From positions 1 through 26,935 of the forward strand of contig DJOV01000076.1 in NCBI GenBank assembly GCA_002437285.1: DNA of 26,935 bases, written 5' to 3'. Positions within the stretch are counted from its first letter, which is position 1. Every line of letters starts with the position of its first letter. Made by a program: the position numbers and the translations under genes. This document shows positions 7,554 to 15,880 of this stretch, in pieces. Source of the stretch: Prevotella sp. UBA6429 (GTDB taxonomy: Bacteria; Bacteroidota; Bacteroidia; Bacteroidales; Bacteroidaceae). Below the pieces are notes generated by a model, which saw only the letters and a list, made by a program, of their open reading frames with translations, had not been told where the DNA came from and did no database searches.

Positions 7554-7624
7554 CCTTTATGAGTGATTGGCCACTTCGCCCTGTCCGCCACATTGCGGTA
7601 AGGGCACAGCCCATTGCCCTTGCG

Positions 7625-10129
7625 TCAATGGACCACGCGAAGCTTGGCAAACTTGAGCAACAATTGCTTGCGTCCAGTGGCATCAAAGTCGACGGTTGCC
7701 TTGGCATTCTCACCCATCCCCTCAATCCTGGCGACGACGCCACGACCAAAGCGTTGATGTTCGACGACCGAACCCTCATGCAAGTCGGAAGCCGTAGCCG
7801 ACGCGCGTCCGCCATTGGTGACAGCTCTTTCCACCCTGCTCCAATTGCCGCTCTGCTTAAGCTTTCGTTCAAACGACGGGGAAAACGGGTTGACGGCCTG
7901 CTCGGGCCTGTGGGGAGCCGTAATCTTGGGTTTGGGATCGGCCATAAACTGGCCTGCGACGGGACGGGAGTTCTGCATGCGGCTACTCCTTTGCGGATAC
8001 TCGCTACCCCAAACGCGGCTTCCTGTATAAGGCTTGTTAATCTCGTAATCATCCTCCCACGGAAGGCGTCCCGAACGTGAACTGTCGTTTCGCGTCTCAC
8101 CGTACGACATGTAACCGCCGCTGCCACGTCCACCCTCCACCTCGACGTCGAGATACTGGGGGGCTATGTCATTCAGGAATCGGCTGGGATTGACAAATCC
8201 GTCCATCTTCCCGAATCGCCATCGCGTGTGAGCCCAGCTCAGAAAGCAGTGCTTTTCCGCTCGCGTGATGGCCACATAAAGCAACCTGCGTTCCTCCTCC
8301 AAGTCTTGGGGAGAGCCAACGGACATCTGACCGGGAAAGATGTTTTCTTCCAATCCCACAATGAACACAGTGCCAAACTCCAGTCCTTTGGCCGCATGGA
8401 TGGTCATCAGCGTGACCTTGTCGTCTGTAGAATCATCAGAGTCTTGGTCGGTCATCAGCGAGACGTTGGCCAGATAATCGGCCAACAGGGCATGATCCTC
8501 ATGCCCATCCTCGCGTTGTGCCTGCACGAAGTCGGCGATGCCAGATATGAGACTGTCGAGATTATCGCGCCGGCTATCACCTTCAGCGGTACGATCGGCT
8601 GCCAAGTCGGACTTGATGCCACTTCTCTCAAGGATGTCCTGCGCCAGCGTCAAGGCATCATCGGTCTCACGCCGGGAGACAAACGTGTCGATAAGCGCAC
8701 GAAAATTCATCAGTTTCGCTGCAGTGCCCTTGTTGATCGGCAACTGATAACGCATAGGCTCGGAAATGACTTTCCACAAGCTCGCCCCATGCTCCTGCGC
8801 ACACGCCATCACCTTGGCCAGCGTGGTATCGCCAATGCCACGCGACGGGTAATTGACAATACGGCGGAAGGCCTCCTCATCATCAGGGTTGACCACCAGC
8901 CGGAAATAGGCGATGACGTCCTTGATCTCCTTGCGCTGGTAGAAACTCAGCCCGCCATAGACACGGTAATGGTCACCCATGGCCACCTCGGGCTTGCGCA
9001 TCTCCTCCTCAAAGAGGCGGCTCTGCGCATTGGTACGATAGAGAATGGCGAAGTCGCTCCAACGGCAATGCTCCTGCTGGCGGATGCGCTTGATCTCACG
9101 ACAGACGATCGAAGCCTCACGCTTGTCGGATATGGTCTCCAGAACCTTCACCTTCTCCCCATCCTCATTCTCGCTATACACCTCCTTCGGGATCTGCCGC
9201 TCGTTGTGCTTCATCAGCGAGTTGGCGGCCGCCACGATGAGTTTTGTGGAACGGTAGTTGCGTTCCAGCTTAAACAAGCGCGTGTCGGAATAAACCTTCT
9301 GGAAATTCAAGATATTGTCAATGTTGGCGCCACGGAAGGCGTAAATGCTCTGGTAATCATCGCCCACCACACAGATGCGGCGTGTGCCGCCCGTGAGAAG
9401 CCACAGAATCTGTTGCTGCACATAGTTGGTGTCCTGATACTCATCGACCAAGACATACTGGAAACGGGTGGCATACTTACGTCGAATCTCTTCGTTTTGC
9501 CGCAACAGTTGGAACGTGTAGACCAGCAGGTCATCGAAGTCCATGGCGTTGGCCTGCCGCAGGCGATCCTGGTAAGCCATGTAAATTTTGCAGGTCTCAG
9601 GCATGTTGCGCCTCCTGTCGCGCTCCCTGGCCTCACCATCGTTCGCGTAAGCCTCCGGCATTTGGAGGCGGTTCTTGGCCATGGAGATAGCCGCATGGAC
9701 CGTCGAAGGCTTGTAAGTCTTGTCGTCAAGTCCCATCGTCTTACAAATGCTCTTGATAAGGGAACGCGAGTCGGCCTCGTCGTAAATGGTGAAATCGGAC
9801 GTGAACCCCAAGGTGGCCGCCTCCACACGCAGGATGCGCGAGAAGATGGAGTGGAACGTGCCCATCTGCAGGCTGCGCGCCCTCTCGGGCCCGACGATGC
9901 CTGCTATGCGCTCTTTCATTTCGTTGGCTGCCTTGTTGGTGAAGGTGAGGGCCAGCACATTCCAGGGCTTCAAGTCATCATGCACCAGGAGATAGGCTAT
10001 CTTGTAAGTAAGCACACGAGTCTTGCCAGACCCGGCACCGGCTATGACGAGCTGCGGCCCATCGCAATAGACCACCGCCTGCCGTTGGTTTTCATTAAGC
10101 TGTTCGAGGAGATTCTGTTCCGATTGCAT
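7625..10129 (-). CDS. uvrD: UvrD/PcrA-type ATP-dependent DNA helicase
   Basis: An 834-residue superfamily 1A helicase. Walker A GAGSGKT is at residues 31-37, motif Ia LTFTNKAANEM follows, Walker B VDEYQDTN is at 228-235 and motif III GDDYQSIYAFRGA at 256-268. Later motifs TIHAAKGLEF and LLYVAITRAEKHCFLSWA complete the ATPase core. The C-terminal 150 residues are a low-complexity linker followed by a compact HQRFGRGVVARIEG-type module, as in PcrA. It unwinds DNA 3' to 5' during nucleotide excision and mismatch repair. Its start is 27 bases after the mtgA stop, so the pair is probably co-transcribed. UvrD versus PcrA naming is arbitrary here. Confidence 0.95.
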   Translation of the reverse strand: MQSEQNLLEQLNENQRQAVVYCDGPQLVIAGAGSGKTRVLTYKIAYLLVHDDLKPWNVLALTFTNKAANEMKERIAGIVGPERARSLQMGTFHSIFSRILRVEAATLGFTSDFTIYDEADSRSLIKSICKTMGLDDKTYKPSTVHAAISMAKNRLQMPEAYANDGEARERDRRRNMPETCKIYMAYQDRLRQANAMDFDDLLVYTFQLLRQNEEIRRKYATRFQYVLVDEYQDTNYVQQQILWLLTGGTRRICVVGDDYQSIYAFRGANIDNILNFQKVYSDTRLFKLERNYRSTKLIVAAANSLMKHNERQIPKEVYSENEDGEKVKVLETISDKREASIVCREIKRIRQQEHCRWSDFAILYRTNAQSRLFEEEMRKPEVAMGDHYRVYGGLSFYQRKEIKDVIAYFRLVVNPDDEEAFRRIVNYPSRGIGDTTLAKVMACAQEHGASLWKVISEPMRYQLPINKGTAAKLMNFRALIDTFVSRRETDDALTLAQDILERSGIKSDLAADRTAEGDSRRDNLDSLISGIADFVQAQREDGHEDHALLADYLANVSLMTDQDSDDSTDDKVTLMTIHAAKGLEFGTVFIVGLEENIFPGQMSVGSPQDLEEERRLLYVAITRAEKHCFLSWAHTRWRFGKMDGFVNPSRFLNDIAPQYLDVEVEGGRGSGGYMSYGETRNDSSRSGRLPWEDDYEINKPYTGSRVWGSEYPQRSSRMQNSRPVAGQFMADPKPKITAPHRPEQAVNPFSPSFERKLKQSGNWSRVERAVTNGGRASATASDLHEGSVVEHQRFGRGVVARIEGMGENAKATVDFDATGRKQLLLKFAKLRVVH

Positions 10130-10156
10130 CTTACGATTGTTAAAAATTGGTGCGTC

Positions 10157-10873
10157 TTACCTGTAGGTGCCGCCCACGGCCGTGCGAGGGTCATAGTCCT
10201 CGCCCTCCTTGGGGAAGGCTGGTATGTAACGCATGTTGTTCATGATTTGTCGCTGCCGCTTGCGCATGTATGCGCTGGGCGACTTGGACGAGAACTTGCG
10301 GGGATTGGGCAGCGTGGCTGCAATGAGCGCACAGTCAGCACGTGTGAGGTTGTCGGCAGTTTTTCCGAAATTATACTCGGCACAAGCGTCGACACCATAG
10401 ATACGGTCACCCATCTCTATGGAGTTGAGATAGACCTCCATGATGCGCTGCTTGCTCCAAAAGAGCTCAGTGAGAGCTGTGAAATAGACTTCAAAGCCCT
10501 TGCGGACCCACGACCGGCCAGGCCATAGAAAAACATTCTTGGCCGTCTGCTGCGAGATGGTGCTCGCGCCATAGCGCTTCCCCCCCTTGCCATTTGCCAT
10601 GTTACGTTTGGCAGCATGGCCGATAGCGTCAAAATCAAAACCGTGATGGAGCAAGAAGCGAGAGTCTTCCGATGCCATGACGGCTACAGGCATATGCTTT
10701 GACATCTGGTCCAAGGGCACCCAGTGATGGTGAATGGTGAGACTGCCCGTCTGCACACAGCGGATAAGCATCAGCGGCGTGACATACACGGGCAGGAAGC
10801 GATAAGCCACCACAGCAAGGATGGTGGAAGCGAAAAAGAGGCTAACCGCCCACTTGACAATTTTCTTAAACAT
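10157..10873 (-). CDS. mtgA: Monofunctional biosynthetic peptidoglycan transglycosylase
   Basis: A 238-residue GT51 enzyme that polymerises lipid II glycan strands without a transpeptidase domain. An N-terminal membrane anchor spans about residues 5-25 (VKWAVSLFFASTILAVVAY). GT51 signatures are ASEDSRF at 67-73 with catalytic Glu69, GASTISQQTAKNVFLW at about 102-117, and KQRIMEVYLNSIEMG at 141-155. I prefer the ATG at 10873 (MFKKIVKW) over a frame extension to 10912, which would start inside the terminator hairpin of the upstream ompA-like gene. That hairpin ends eight bases or fewer before this start, leaving almost no free leader. uvrD follows 27 bases downstream. Confidence 0.93.
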   Translation of the reverse strand: MFKKIVKWAVSLFFASTILAVVAYRFLPVYVTPLMLIRCVQTGSLTIHHHWVPLDQMSKHMPVAVMASEDSRFLLHHGFDFDAIGHAAKRNMANGKGGKRYGASTISQQTAKNVFLWPGRSWVRKGFEVYFTALTELFWSKQRIMEVYLNSIEMGDRIYGVDACAEYNFGKTADNLTRADCALIAATLPNPRKFSSKSPSAYMRKRQRQIMNNMRYIPAFPKEGEDYDPRTAVGGTYR

Positions 10874-10876
10874 GGC

Positions 10877-10915
10877 AAAAAGGGGTGCGGACGCACTGAA
10901 GCCCGTCCGCATCCC
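10877..10915 (-). terminator. Terminator of the OmpA-family gene, abutting the mtgA start
   Basis: On the minus strand GGGATGCGGACG (10915-10904) pairs with CGTCCGCACCCC (10893-10882), one mismatch, followed by five T (10881-10877). The T-run ends three bases before the mtgA ATG at 10873, so stop signal and translation start region nearly coincide. Confidence 0.75.
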
Positions 10916-10943
10916 TATTGAAGATGGATCTGTGAATGCTGGT

Positions 10944-11630
10944 TTAGTTGAGCTTGCCGTTGTTGGCCTTCTCGATCATGGCCTGTGAAGCATACAGGTA
11001 CACCTCCACGCGGCGACTGGCCTTGACATTCTCGGTGCCATCTGCATTCGTCACAAGATTGGTTTCCCCAAAACCTGTGGCGTTCTTGATTTGTGAGCTG
11101 GGCACGCCACAAGTGCTTACCAAGTAGTTTTTCACAGCCTTGGCACGATTTTCCGAAAGCACCTGGTTCACCTCGTCAGAACCATCCGACGACGCATAGC
11201 CCTGGATGTCAACCTGGCAGTCGGCGTTGTTCTTCAGAATGGTGGAGAACTTGGCCAGTTCGTTCTTGGCATTGGCCTGCAAGGCATACTTACCGACATT
11301 GAAGAGAATGCCGTTGTCGAAAGTCACCTTCACAGCCTTCAGGCCATTGGCATCGGTCACTTCCTCCACCTTAGCGTTCTTCACCTGTGCTGCCGTCTCA
11401 GCGGCCACCTTGTCCATGTGCTTGCCGATCAAGGCTCCCGTTCCAGCGCCTACCGCGGCGCCTATAGCCGCTCCGACTGCCGTATTGCCAGCGATGGCTC
11501 CGATAATGGCTCCGACTGCCGTGCCCGAGCCAGTGCCGATCAGAGCACCCGTGCCCGTCTTGGTGGAACAACCGACACCCACCAAGGTGAGCGTGCATAA
11601 ACCCACTGTTGCTACTTTCATTCTTTTCAT
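10944..11630 (-). CDS. OmpA-family peptidoglycan-binding lipoprotein with glycine zipper
   Basis: A 228-residue protein. A lipoprotein signal ends LVGVGC with the lipidated Cys21. Residues 26-69 are a Gly/Ala-rich glycine-zipper repeat (ALIGTGSGTAVGAIIGAIAGNTAVGAA...) like that of YiaD-type proteins. The C-terminal half is an OmpA domain: ILFNVGKYALQANAKNELAKF, DIQGYASSDGSDEVNQVLSENRAKAVKNYL and a final SRRVEVYL. These domains bind diaminopimelate-containing peptidoglycan and tether the outer membrane. The residue at -3 of the lipobox is Gly rather than Leu, a slight deviation. A TAACTTTG box lies 40 bases upstream. Its own terminator separates it from mtgA. Confidence 0.9.
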   Translation of the reverse strand: MKRMKVATVGLCTLTLVGVGCSTKTGTGALIGTGSGTAVGAIIGAIAGNTAVGAAIGAAVGAGTGALIGKHMDKVAAETAAQVKNAKVEEVTDANGLKAVKVTFDNGILFNVGKYALQANAKNELAKFSTILKNNADCQVDIQGYASSDGSDEVNQVLSENRAKAVKNYLVSTCGVPSSQIKNATGFGETNLVTNADGTENVKASRRVEVYLYASQAMIEKANNGKLN

Positions 11631-11670
11631 AATGCTTACATTTATTTATTTTCCACAATTTTCTTATTCG

Positions 11671-11678
11671 CAAAGTTA
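11671..11678 (-). promoter_or_regulatory. -7 box of the OmpA-family lipoprotein gene
   Basis: Minus-strand TAACTTTG, 40 bases upstream of the ATG at 11630. It is divergent from the proS box at 11722-11729. A second minus-strand match, TAATTTTG, occurs at 11733-11740 and could give a longer leader. Confidence 0.55.
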
Positions 11679-11721
11679 CTGCTTTTTTCCCGAGATAGGT
11701 TCTTATTGAATATTTTTTTCG

Positions 11722-11740
11722 TAACTTTGCGGCAAAATTA
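11722..11740. promoter_or_regulatory. proS -7 box within a near-palindromic bidirectional element
   Basis: TAACTTTG at 11722-11729 faces proS, and CAAAATTA at 11733-11740 is a minus-strand TAATTTTG. Together they form an imperfect palindrome centred on GCGGC. The plus-strand box implies a proS leader of about 120 bases, unusually long for this window. Confidence 0.5.
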
Positions 11741-11860
11741 ACCAATCGTAAGGATTGGTGCAATGGGAAACGCCTACCTCACGATGGGGAAATCCCTAAA
11801 CATCCCAGAAGAGGCGCCAGCCCACATACACGATAATTCTATATAAGGTAAAGACATAAC
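11741..11860 (+). other. Long proS leader with hairpin and a 27-codon upstream frame
   Basis: The leader contains a stem-loop of ACCAATC pairing with GATTGGT just after the promoter (about 11740-11759). At 11763 an ATG opens a 27-codon frame ending TAA at 11846, 14 bases before the proS ATG. The predicted peptide has two prolines (CCA codons). No known riboswitch or T-box core could be recognised. Whether the frame is translated is unknown. Confidence 0.3.
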
Positions 11861-13345
11861 ATGGCAAAAGAACTGAAACATCTTACCAAGCGCGCTGACG
11901 ACTACAGCCAGTGGTACAACGACCTGGTGACCAAGGCCGACCTGGCCGAGCAAGCACCCGTTCGCGGTTGCATGATCATCAAGCCTTACGGCTATGCCAT
12001 CTGGGAGAAAATCCAGGCTGGCCTCGACAAGGAATTCAAGAAGCTGGGTGTGCAGAACGCCTACTTCCCCCTGCTCATCCCGAAGAGCTTCTTCGCCCGT
12101 GAGGCTGAGCATGTGAAAGGCTTTGCCAAGGAGAGCGCCGTGGTGACCCACTACCGCCTGAAGACCAGCGACGACGGCAAGGACATCATTGTCGATCCCG
12201 AGGCCAAGCTCGACGAGGAACTTATCATACGTCCCACGTCAGAGACCATGATCTGGCACACCTATAAGAACTGGATTCACTCATGGCGCGACCTGCCCAT
12301 CAAGTGCAACCAGTGGTGCAACGTGATGCGCTGGGAGATGCGCACACGTCCGTTCCTGCGCACATCGGAGTTCCTGTGGCAGGAGGGGCATACCGCTCAC
12401 GCCACCTCAGCCGAGGCCGAGGAGGAAGCCAAGACCATGCTCCATTGCTACGCCGACTTCGTGGAGGACGTGATGGCCGTACCGGTCATCCGCGGTGAGA
12501 AGAGCGAGACCGAGCGCTTCGCCGGTGCCCTGCAGACCTACACCATCGAGGCCATGATGCAGGACGGCAAGGCCCTGCAGAGCGGCACCAGCCACTTCCT
12601 CGGACAAAACTTCGCCAAGAGTTTCGACGTGACCTATCTCAACAAGGACAACAAGCCCGAGTATGTGTGGGCTACATCATGGGGCGTGTCCACCCGACTG
12701 ATGGGCGCTCTCATCATGGTGCACTCCGACGACAACGGACTGGTGCTGCCCCCGAAGCTCGCGCCCATCCAGGTGGTCATCATCCCCATCAACAAAAATG
12801 AGGAGCAGCTCCAGGCCATCACGGCCAAGCTGCAGCCGGCCATCGACCAGCTGCGCGAGCTGGGCATCAGCGTGAAGTATGACGACGCCGACAACAAGCG
12901 CCCGGGCTTCAAGTTTGCCGACTACGAGCTCAAGGGTGTGCCCGTGCGCCTCGTCATGGGCGGCCGCGACCTCGAGAACAACACCATCGAGATCATGCGC
13001 CGCGACACGCTCGAGAAGGAGAACGTCTCGTTCGACGGCATCGTGGAGCGCGTGAAGGACATGCTCGACGACATCCAGCGCAACATCTTCGAGAAGGCTC
13101 GAAAGATGCGCGACAGCAAGGTATACGAGTGCACCAACTACGACGAGTTCAAGGAGCGCATCAAGGACGGAGGCTTCTTCCTCTGTCCCTGGGACGGCAC
13201 GGCCGAGACCGAGGCCAAGATCAAGGAGGACACGCAGGCCACCATCCGCTGCATCCCCTACGGCTACGAGCAGAAGGAGGGCGCGGTCGACATGGTGAGC
13301 GGCAAGCCCGCCAAGAGCTGGGTCATCGTGGCGCGCGCCTACTAA
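11861..13345 (+). CDS. proS: Prolyl-tRNA synthetase (short, archaeal/eukaryote-like type)
   Basis: A 494-residue class II aminoacyl-tRNA synthetase charging tRNA-Pro. Motif 1 lies around RGCMIIKPYGYAIWEKIQ. Motif 2 is VMRWEMRTRPFLRTSEFLWQEGHTAH. Motif 3 is GVSTRLMGALIMVHSDDNGLVLPP. After the anticodon-binding domain (about 290-400) comes the extra C-terminal domain ending SWVIVARAY, characteristic of the archaeal/eukaryotic-like ProRS that lacks the bacterial editing insertion. This type is usual in Bacteroidota. The start is the first ATG after AAGGTAAAG, a possible ribosome site. A strong terminator follows at 13371. Confidence 0.95.
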   Translation: MAKELKHLTKRADDYSQWYNDLVTKADLAEQAPVRGCMIIKPYGYAIWEKIQAGLDKEFKKLGVQNAYFPLLIPKSFFAREAEHVKGFAKESAVVTHYRLKTSDDGKDIIVDPEAKLDEELIIRPTSETMIWHTYKNWIHSWRDLPIKCNQWCNVMRWEMRTRPFLRTSEFLWQEGHTAHATSAEAEEEAKTMLHCYADFVEDVMAVPVIRGEKSETERFAGALQTYTIEAMMQDGKALQSGTSHFLGQNFAKSFDVTYLNKDNKPEYVWATSWGVSTRLMGALIMVHSDDNGLVLPPKLAPIQVVIIPINKNEEQLQAITAKLQPAIDQLRELGISVKYDDADNKRPGFKFADYELKGVPVRLVMGGRDLENNTIEIMRRDTLEKENVSFDGIVERVKDMLDDIQRNIFEKARKMRDSKVYECTNYDEFKERIKDGGFFLCPWDGTAETEAKIKEDTQATIRCIPYGYEQKEGAVDMVSGKPAKSWVIVARAY

Positions 13346-13370
13346 CAGCGCATCCGACCATCTTTTCCTT

Positions 13371-13407
13371 ATCCCATCCGCCCACAAGGCGGGTGGGATT
13401 TTTGTTT
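13371..13407 (+). terminator. proS intrinsic terminator
   Basis: ATCCCATCCGCC at 13371-13382 pairs with GGCGGGTGGGAT at 13388-13399 through one G-T pair, with a five-base loop, followed by TTTTTGTTTT. Confidence 0.88.
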
Positions 13408-13462
13408 TACCGGGGGAACATTATGCGAACGACCGAGGTGGGTCTCACTTCACTTGTCATGA

Positions 13463-13765
13463 TTTCTTGCCAAAAAGTCTACCCCAGTTCGGGATAAGAG
13501 GCTCGTAAACAAGCTCAATGACGAGTTCAGCAAGTTTGGCATCATACAATCAAACTACTTCTACCGCCAGGTGTCGCAAAACGACACCACCCACAACGGG
13601 CTCATCGAGGCGTTCTTCCGCACCAGGTCGGACATCGCCCTGCGCGAGCGGGGCAACGACGAGGCCTTCCGCAACCATTACAATATCGTGAAGACCACGT
13701 CGACCGAGGAGGCCATCATCAAGAAGTTTGAGAGCCAAGGCTGCTTTGACAACTTCACACGATAA
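13463..13765 (+). pseudogene. 5'-truncated gene remnant, unrecognised
   Basis: An open frame of about 100 codons runs from a stop at 13460 to TAA at 13765 but has no ATG. The first possible start, GTG at 13571, lies inside sequence that reads as well-formed protein (RDKRLVNKLNDEFSKFGIIQ, then NYFYRQVSQNDTTHNGLIEA). The C-terminal part is IIKKFESQGCFDNFTR. The coding look in the first 36 codons without a start implies that the 5' end was lost, probably at a junction between the proS terminator and 13463. Base composition matches the surrounding core genes, so this may be a fragment of a resident duplicated gene. I do not recognise the family. With flanks it explains the 515-base gap between proS and the PHP gene. 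Confidence 0.5.
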
Positions 13766-13830
13766 CCTCACCCGCTGAGGAAAACCAAGATTTCTGCGCC
13801 CCAGCCTACGGCAAGTTCGGACAATATGTG

Positions 13831-13838
13831 TAACTTTG
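13831..13838 (+). promoter_or_regulatory. -7 box of the PHP-domain gene
   Basis: TAACTTTG, 22 bases before the ATG at 13861, giving a leader of roughly 15 bases. No good -33 TTTG at standard spacing. Confidence 0.6.
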
Positions 13839-13860
13839 CATAAAAAATCAAAGTGCCAGC

Positions 13861-14580
13861 ATGAAGACACAACTTGACGTACACACCCACACCGTGGCAT
13901 CAGGCCACGGATACAGCACCATCCAGGAGATGGCCCACGCGGCGGCCGACCTGGGGCTGAACATCCTCGGCATCACCGAGCACGGCCCCAGCATCCCAGG
14001 CACCTGCCATCCCATCTACTTTCGCAACCTCATCTGCGTGCCACGCGAGCTGTATGGCGTGAGGCTGATGCTCGGAGCGGAGCTCAACATCCTCAACACC
14101 ATGGGGGAGCTCGACCTTGACGAGGAACACCTGCGCATGCTCGACCTGCGCATCGCCGGCATACACAGCGTGTGCTGGCAAGGGGGCACGCGGGAGGAGA
14201 ACACTGCCGGCGTCATCAGGGCCATGCGCAACCCCTACGTGCAAATCATCAGCCACCCCGGCGACGGCACGGCCCCACTCGACTTCGAACAACTCGTCTT
14301 GGTGTCGAAAGAGACCCACACGCTCCTCGAAATCAACAACCACTCGCTACACCCCGCCCGCCACAAGGCCGAGGCGCGAGACAACAACCTGGAACTGCTG
14401 CGGCTGGCCAAGAAGCACCAGGTGCCCGTCATCCTCGGTAGCGACGCCCACTTCTCCACCATGATCGCCCAATACGACCGCCTGCTGCCCTTGCTCGAAG
14501 AGACCGCCTTCCCCGACAGCCTCATCATGAACTACGACACACAGCGCTTTTTGGAGTATCTGAAGCCCACACCGGCCTAA
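13861..14580 (+). CDS. PHP-domain phosphoesterase (YcdX-like)
   Basis: A 239-residue single-domain PHP protein of the usual YcdX size. Metal-binding motifs appear in order: HTHT at residues 8-11, ITEHGP near 39-44, GAELNI near 72-77, AGIHS, IISHPGDG around 130-137, LEINNHS and GSDAHFS in the C-terminal third. These residues hold a trinuclear metal centre in phosphoesterases of this family. The natural substrate is not evident. It has its own promoter and no obvious operon partner; the aminotransferase that follows has a separate promoter 48 bases downstream. Family assignment is firm, specificity is not. Confidence 0.88.
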   Translation: MKTQLDVHTHTVASGHGYSTIQEMAHAAADLGLNILGITEHGPSIPGTCHPIYFRNLICVPRELYGVRLMLGAELNILNTMGELDLDEEHLRMLDLRIAGIHSVCWQGGTREENTAGVIRAMRNPYVQIISHPGDGTAPLDFEQLVLVSKETHTLLEINNHSLHPARHKAEARDNNLELLRLAKKHQVPVILGSDAHFSTMIAQYDRLLPLLEETAFPDSLIMNYDTQRFLEYLKPTPA

Positions 14581-14604
14581 AAAGAAGATAAATGTGGCAA
14601 GTTC

Positions 14605-14636
14605 TTTTGCAAAGTCAAGATAAAAGTTTAATTTTG
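14605..14636 (+). promoter_or_regulatory. Full -33/-7 promoter of the aminotransferase operon
   Basis: TTTTG at 14605-14609 and TAATTTTG at 14629-14636 are separated by 19 bases, matching the Bacteroidota TTTG/TAnnTTTG arrangement. The ATG lies at 14681. Confidence 0.7.
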
Positions 14637-14680
14637 CAAACAAATGCACGTTGATACGCGCACAACTAAGAAATAGCAAC

Positions 14681-15880
14681 ATGCCTGAAATATCAGTACG
14701 TGGCTTGGAAATGCCCGAGTCGCCCATTCGTAAGCTTGCTCCCCTGGCTGTAGCCGCCAAGGAACGCGGCATCAAAGTATACCACCTGAACATCGGCCAG
14801 CCCGACCTGCCCACACCCGAGTGTGGCCTTGACGCCTTGCGCCACATCGACCGCAAGGTGCTGGAATACAGTCCGTCGCAAGGCTATTTGAGCTACCGCA
14901 AGAAGTTGGTTGACTACTACGCCAAGTACGACATCCACGTCTCGCCCGACGACATCATCATCACGGCTGGAGGTTCCGAGGCCGTGTTGTTCGCATTCAT
15001 GAGTTGCCTCAACCCCGGCGATGAGATTATCGTGCCCGAGCCCGCCTACGCCAACTATATGGCGTTCGCCGTGTCGGCAGGCGCCAAGATACGCACCATC
15101 GCCACATCCATCGAGGAAGGTTTCGCCCTGCCCAAGGTCGAAAAATTCAATGAGCTGATCAACGAGCGTACGCGCGGCATTCTCATCTGCAACCCCAACA
15201 ACCCCACGGGATATCTTTACACCCGGCGCGAGATGAACCAAATCCGCGACTTGGTAAAGGAGCACGACCTGTATCTCTTCTCCGACGAAGTCTACCGCGA
15301 GTACATCTACACCGGGTCACCCTACATCAGCGCCATGCACCTCAAGGGCATAGAGGACAACGTGATTCTCATCGATTCCGTGTCGAAACGCTATTCCGAG
15401 TGCGGCATTCGCATCGGTGCGCTCATCACCAAGAACAGCGAGGTGAGGAAAGCCGTCATGAAGTTCTGCCAGGCTCGCCTCTCCCCACCCCTTATCGGAC
15501 AGATTGTCGCCGAGGCGTCTCTCAATGCCCCCGCAGACTACTACCGTGACGTCTACGACGAATATGTGGAGCGACGCAAATGTCTCATCGACGGACTGAA
15601 CCGCATTCCCGGTGTCTATTCACCCATCCCCATGGGCGCCTTCTACACCGTGGCCCAACTTCCCGTGGACGACTCAGAGAAGTTCTGCCGCTGGTGTCTC
15701 GAGGAGTTCAACTATGAGGGCGAGACAGTCATGATGGCTCCCGCCGCCGGCTTCTACACCACGCCCGGCGCAGGTGTAGACCAGGTGCGCATCGCCTACG
15801 TGCTCAAGAAGGAAGACCTGGAGCGCGCCTTGTTCATCCTCAGAAAAGCATTGGAAGCCTATCCCGGAAGAAAACAATGA
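14681..15880 (+). CDS. PLP-dependent class I/II aminotransferase
   Basis: A 399-residue fold-type I aminotransferase. I chose ATG 14681 (MPEISVRGLEMPESPIRKL) because the frame's upstream extension from 14651 adds ten residues of leader-like sequence. NIGQPD is at 37-42, GGSEAVLFA near 97-105, NPNNPTG at 171-177 with the PLP-binding Asn174, SDEVY at 201-205 with Asp202, the Schiff-base lysine Lys236 in DSVSKRYSECGIRIG, and the substrate-carboxylate arginine in the C-terminal part. It resembles the aspartate/aromatic aminotransferase branch; amino-acid specificity cannot be read. Its TGA overlaps the ATG of the next gene (ATGA), so translation is coupled to the permease. Confidence 0.92.
   Translation: MPEISVRGLEMPESPIRKLAPLAVAAKERGIKVYHLNIGQPDLPTPECGLDALRHIDRKVLEYSPSQGYLSYRKKLVDYYAKYDIHVSPDDIIITAGGSEAVLFAFMSCLNPGDEIIVPEPAYANYMAFAVSAGAKIRTIATSIEEGFALPKVEKFNELINERTRGILICNPNNPTGYLYTRREMNQIRDLVKEHDLYLFSDEVYREYIYTGSPYISAMHLKGIEDNVILIDSVSKRYSECGIRIGALITKNSEVRKAVMKFCQARLSPPLIGQIVAEASLNAPADYYRDVYDEYVERRKCLIDGLNRIPGVYSPIPMGAFYTVAQLPVDDSEKFCRWCLEEFNYEGETVMMAPAAGFYTTPGAGVDQVRIAYVLKKEDLERALFILRKALEAYPGRKQ

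Noticed and set aside
8228..10528. A 766-codon open frame on the plus strand antisense to uvrD and mtgA
   Set aside because: It mirrors well-supported helicase and transglycosylase genes, shows no recognisable motifs and is a product of the GC-rich codon pattern on the other strand.
11741..11860. T-box or known riboswitch in the proS leader
   Set aside because: No T-box sequence, specifier-loop layout or other known riboswitch core could be found, and the terminator/antiterminator pair is missing.
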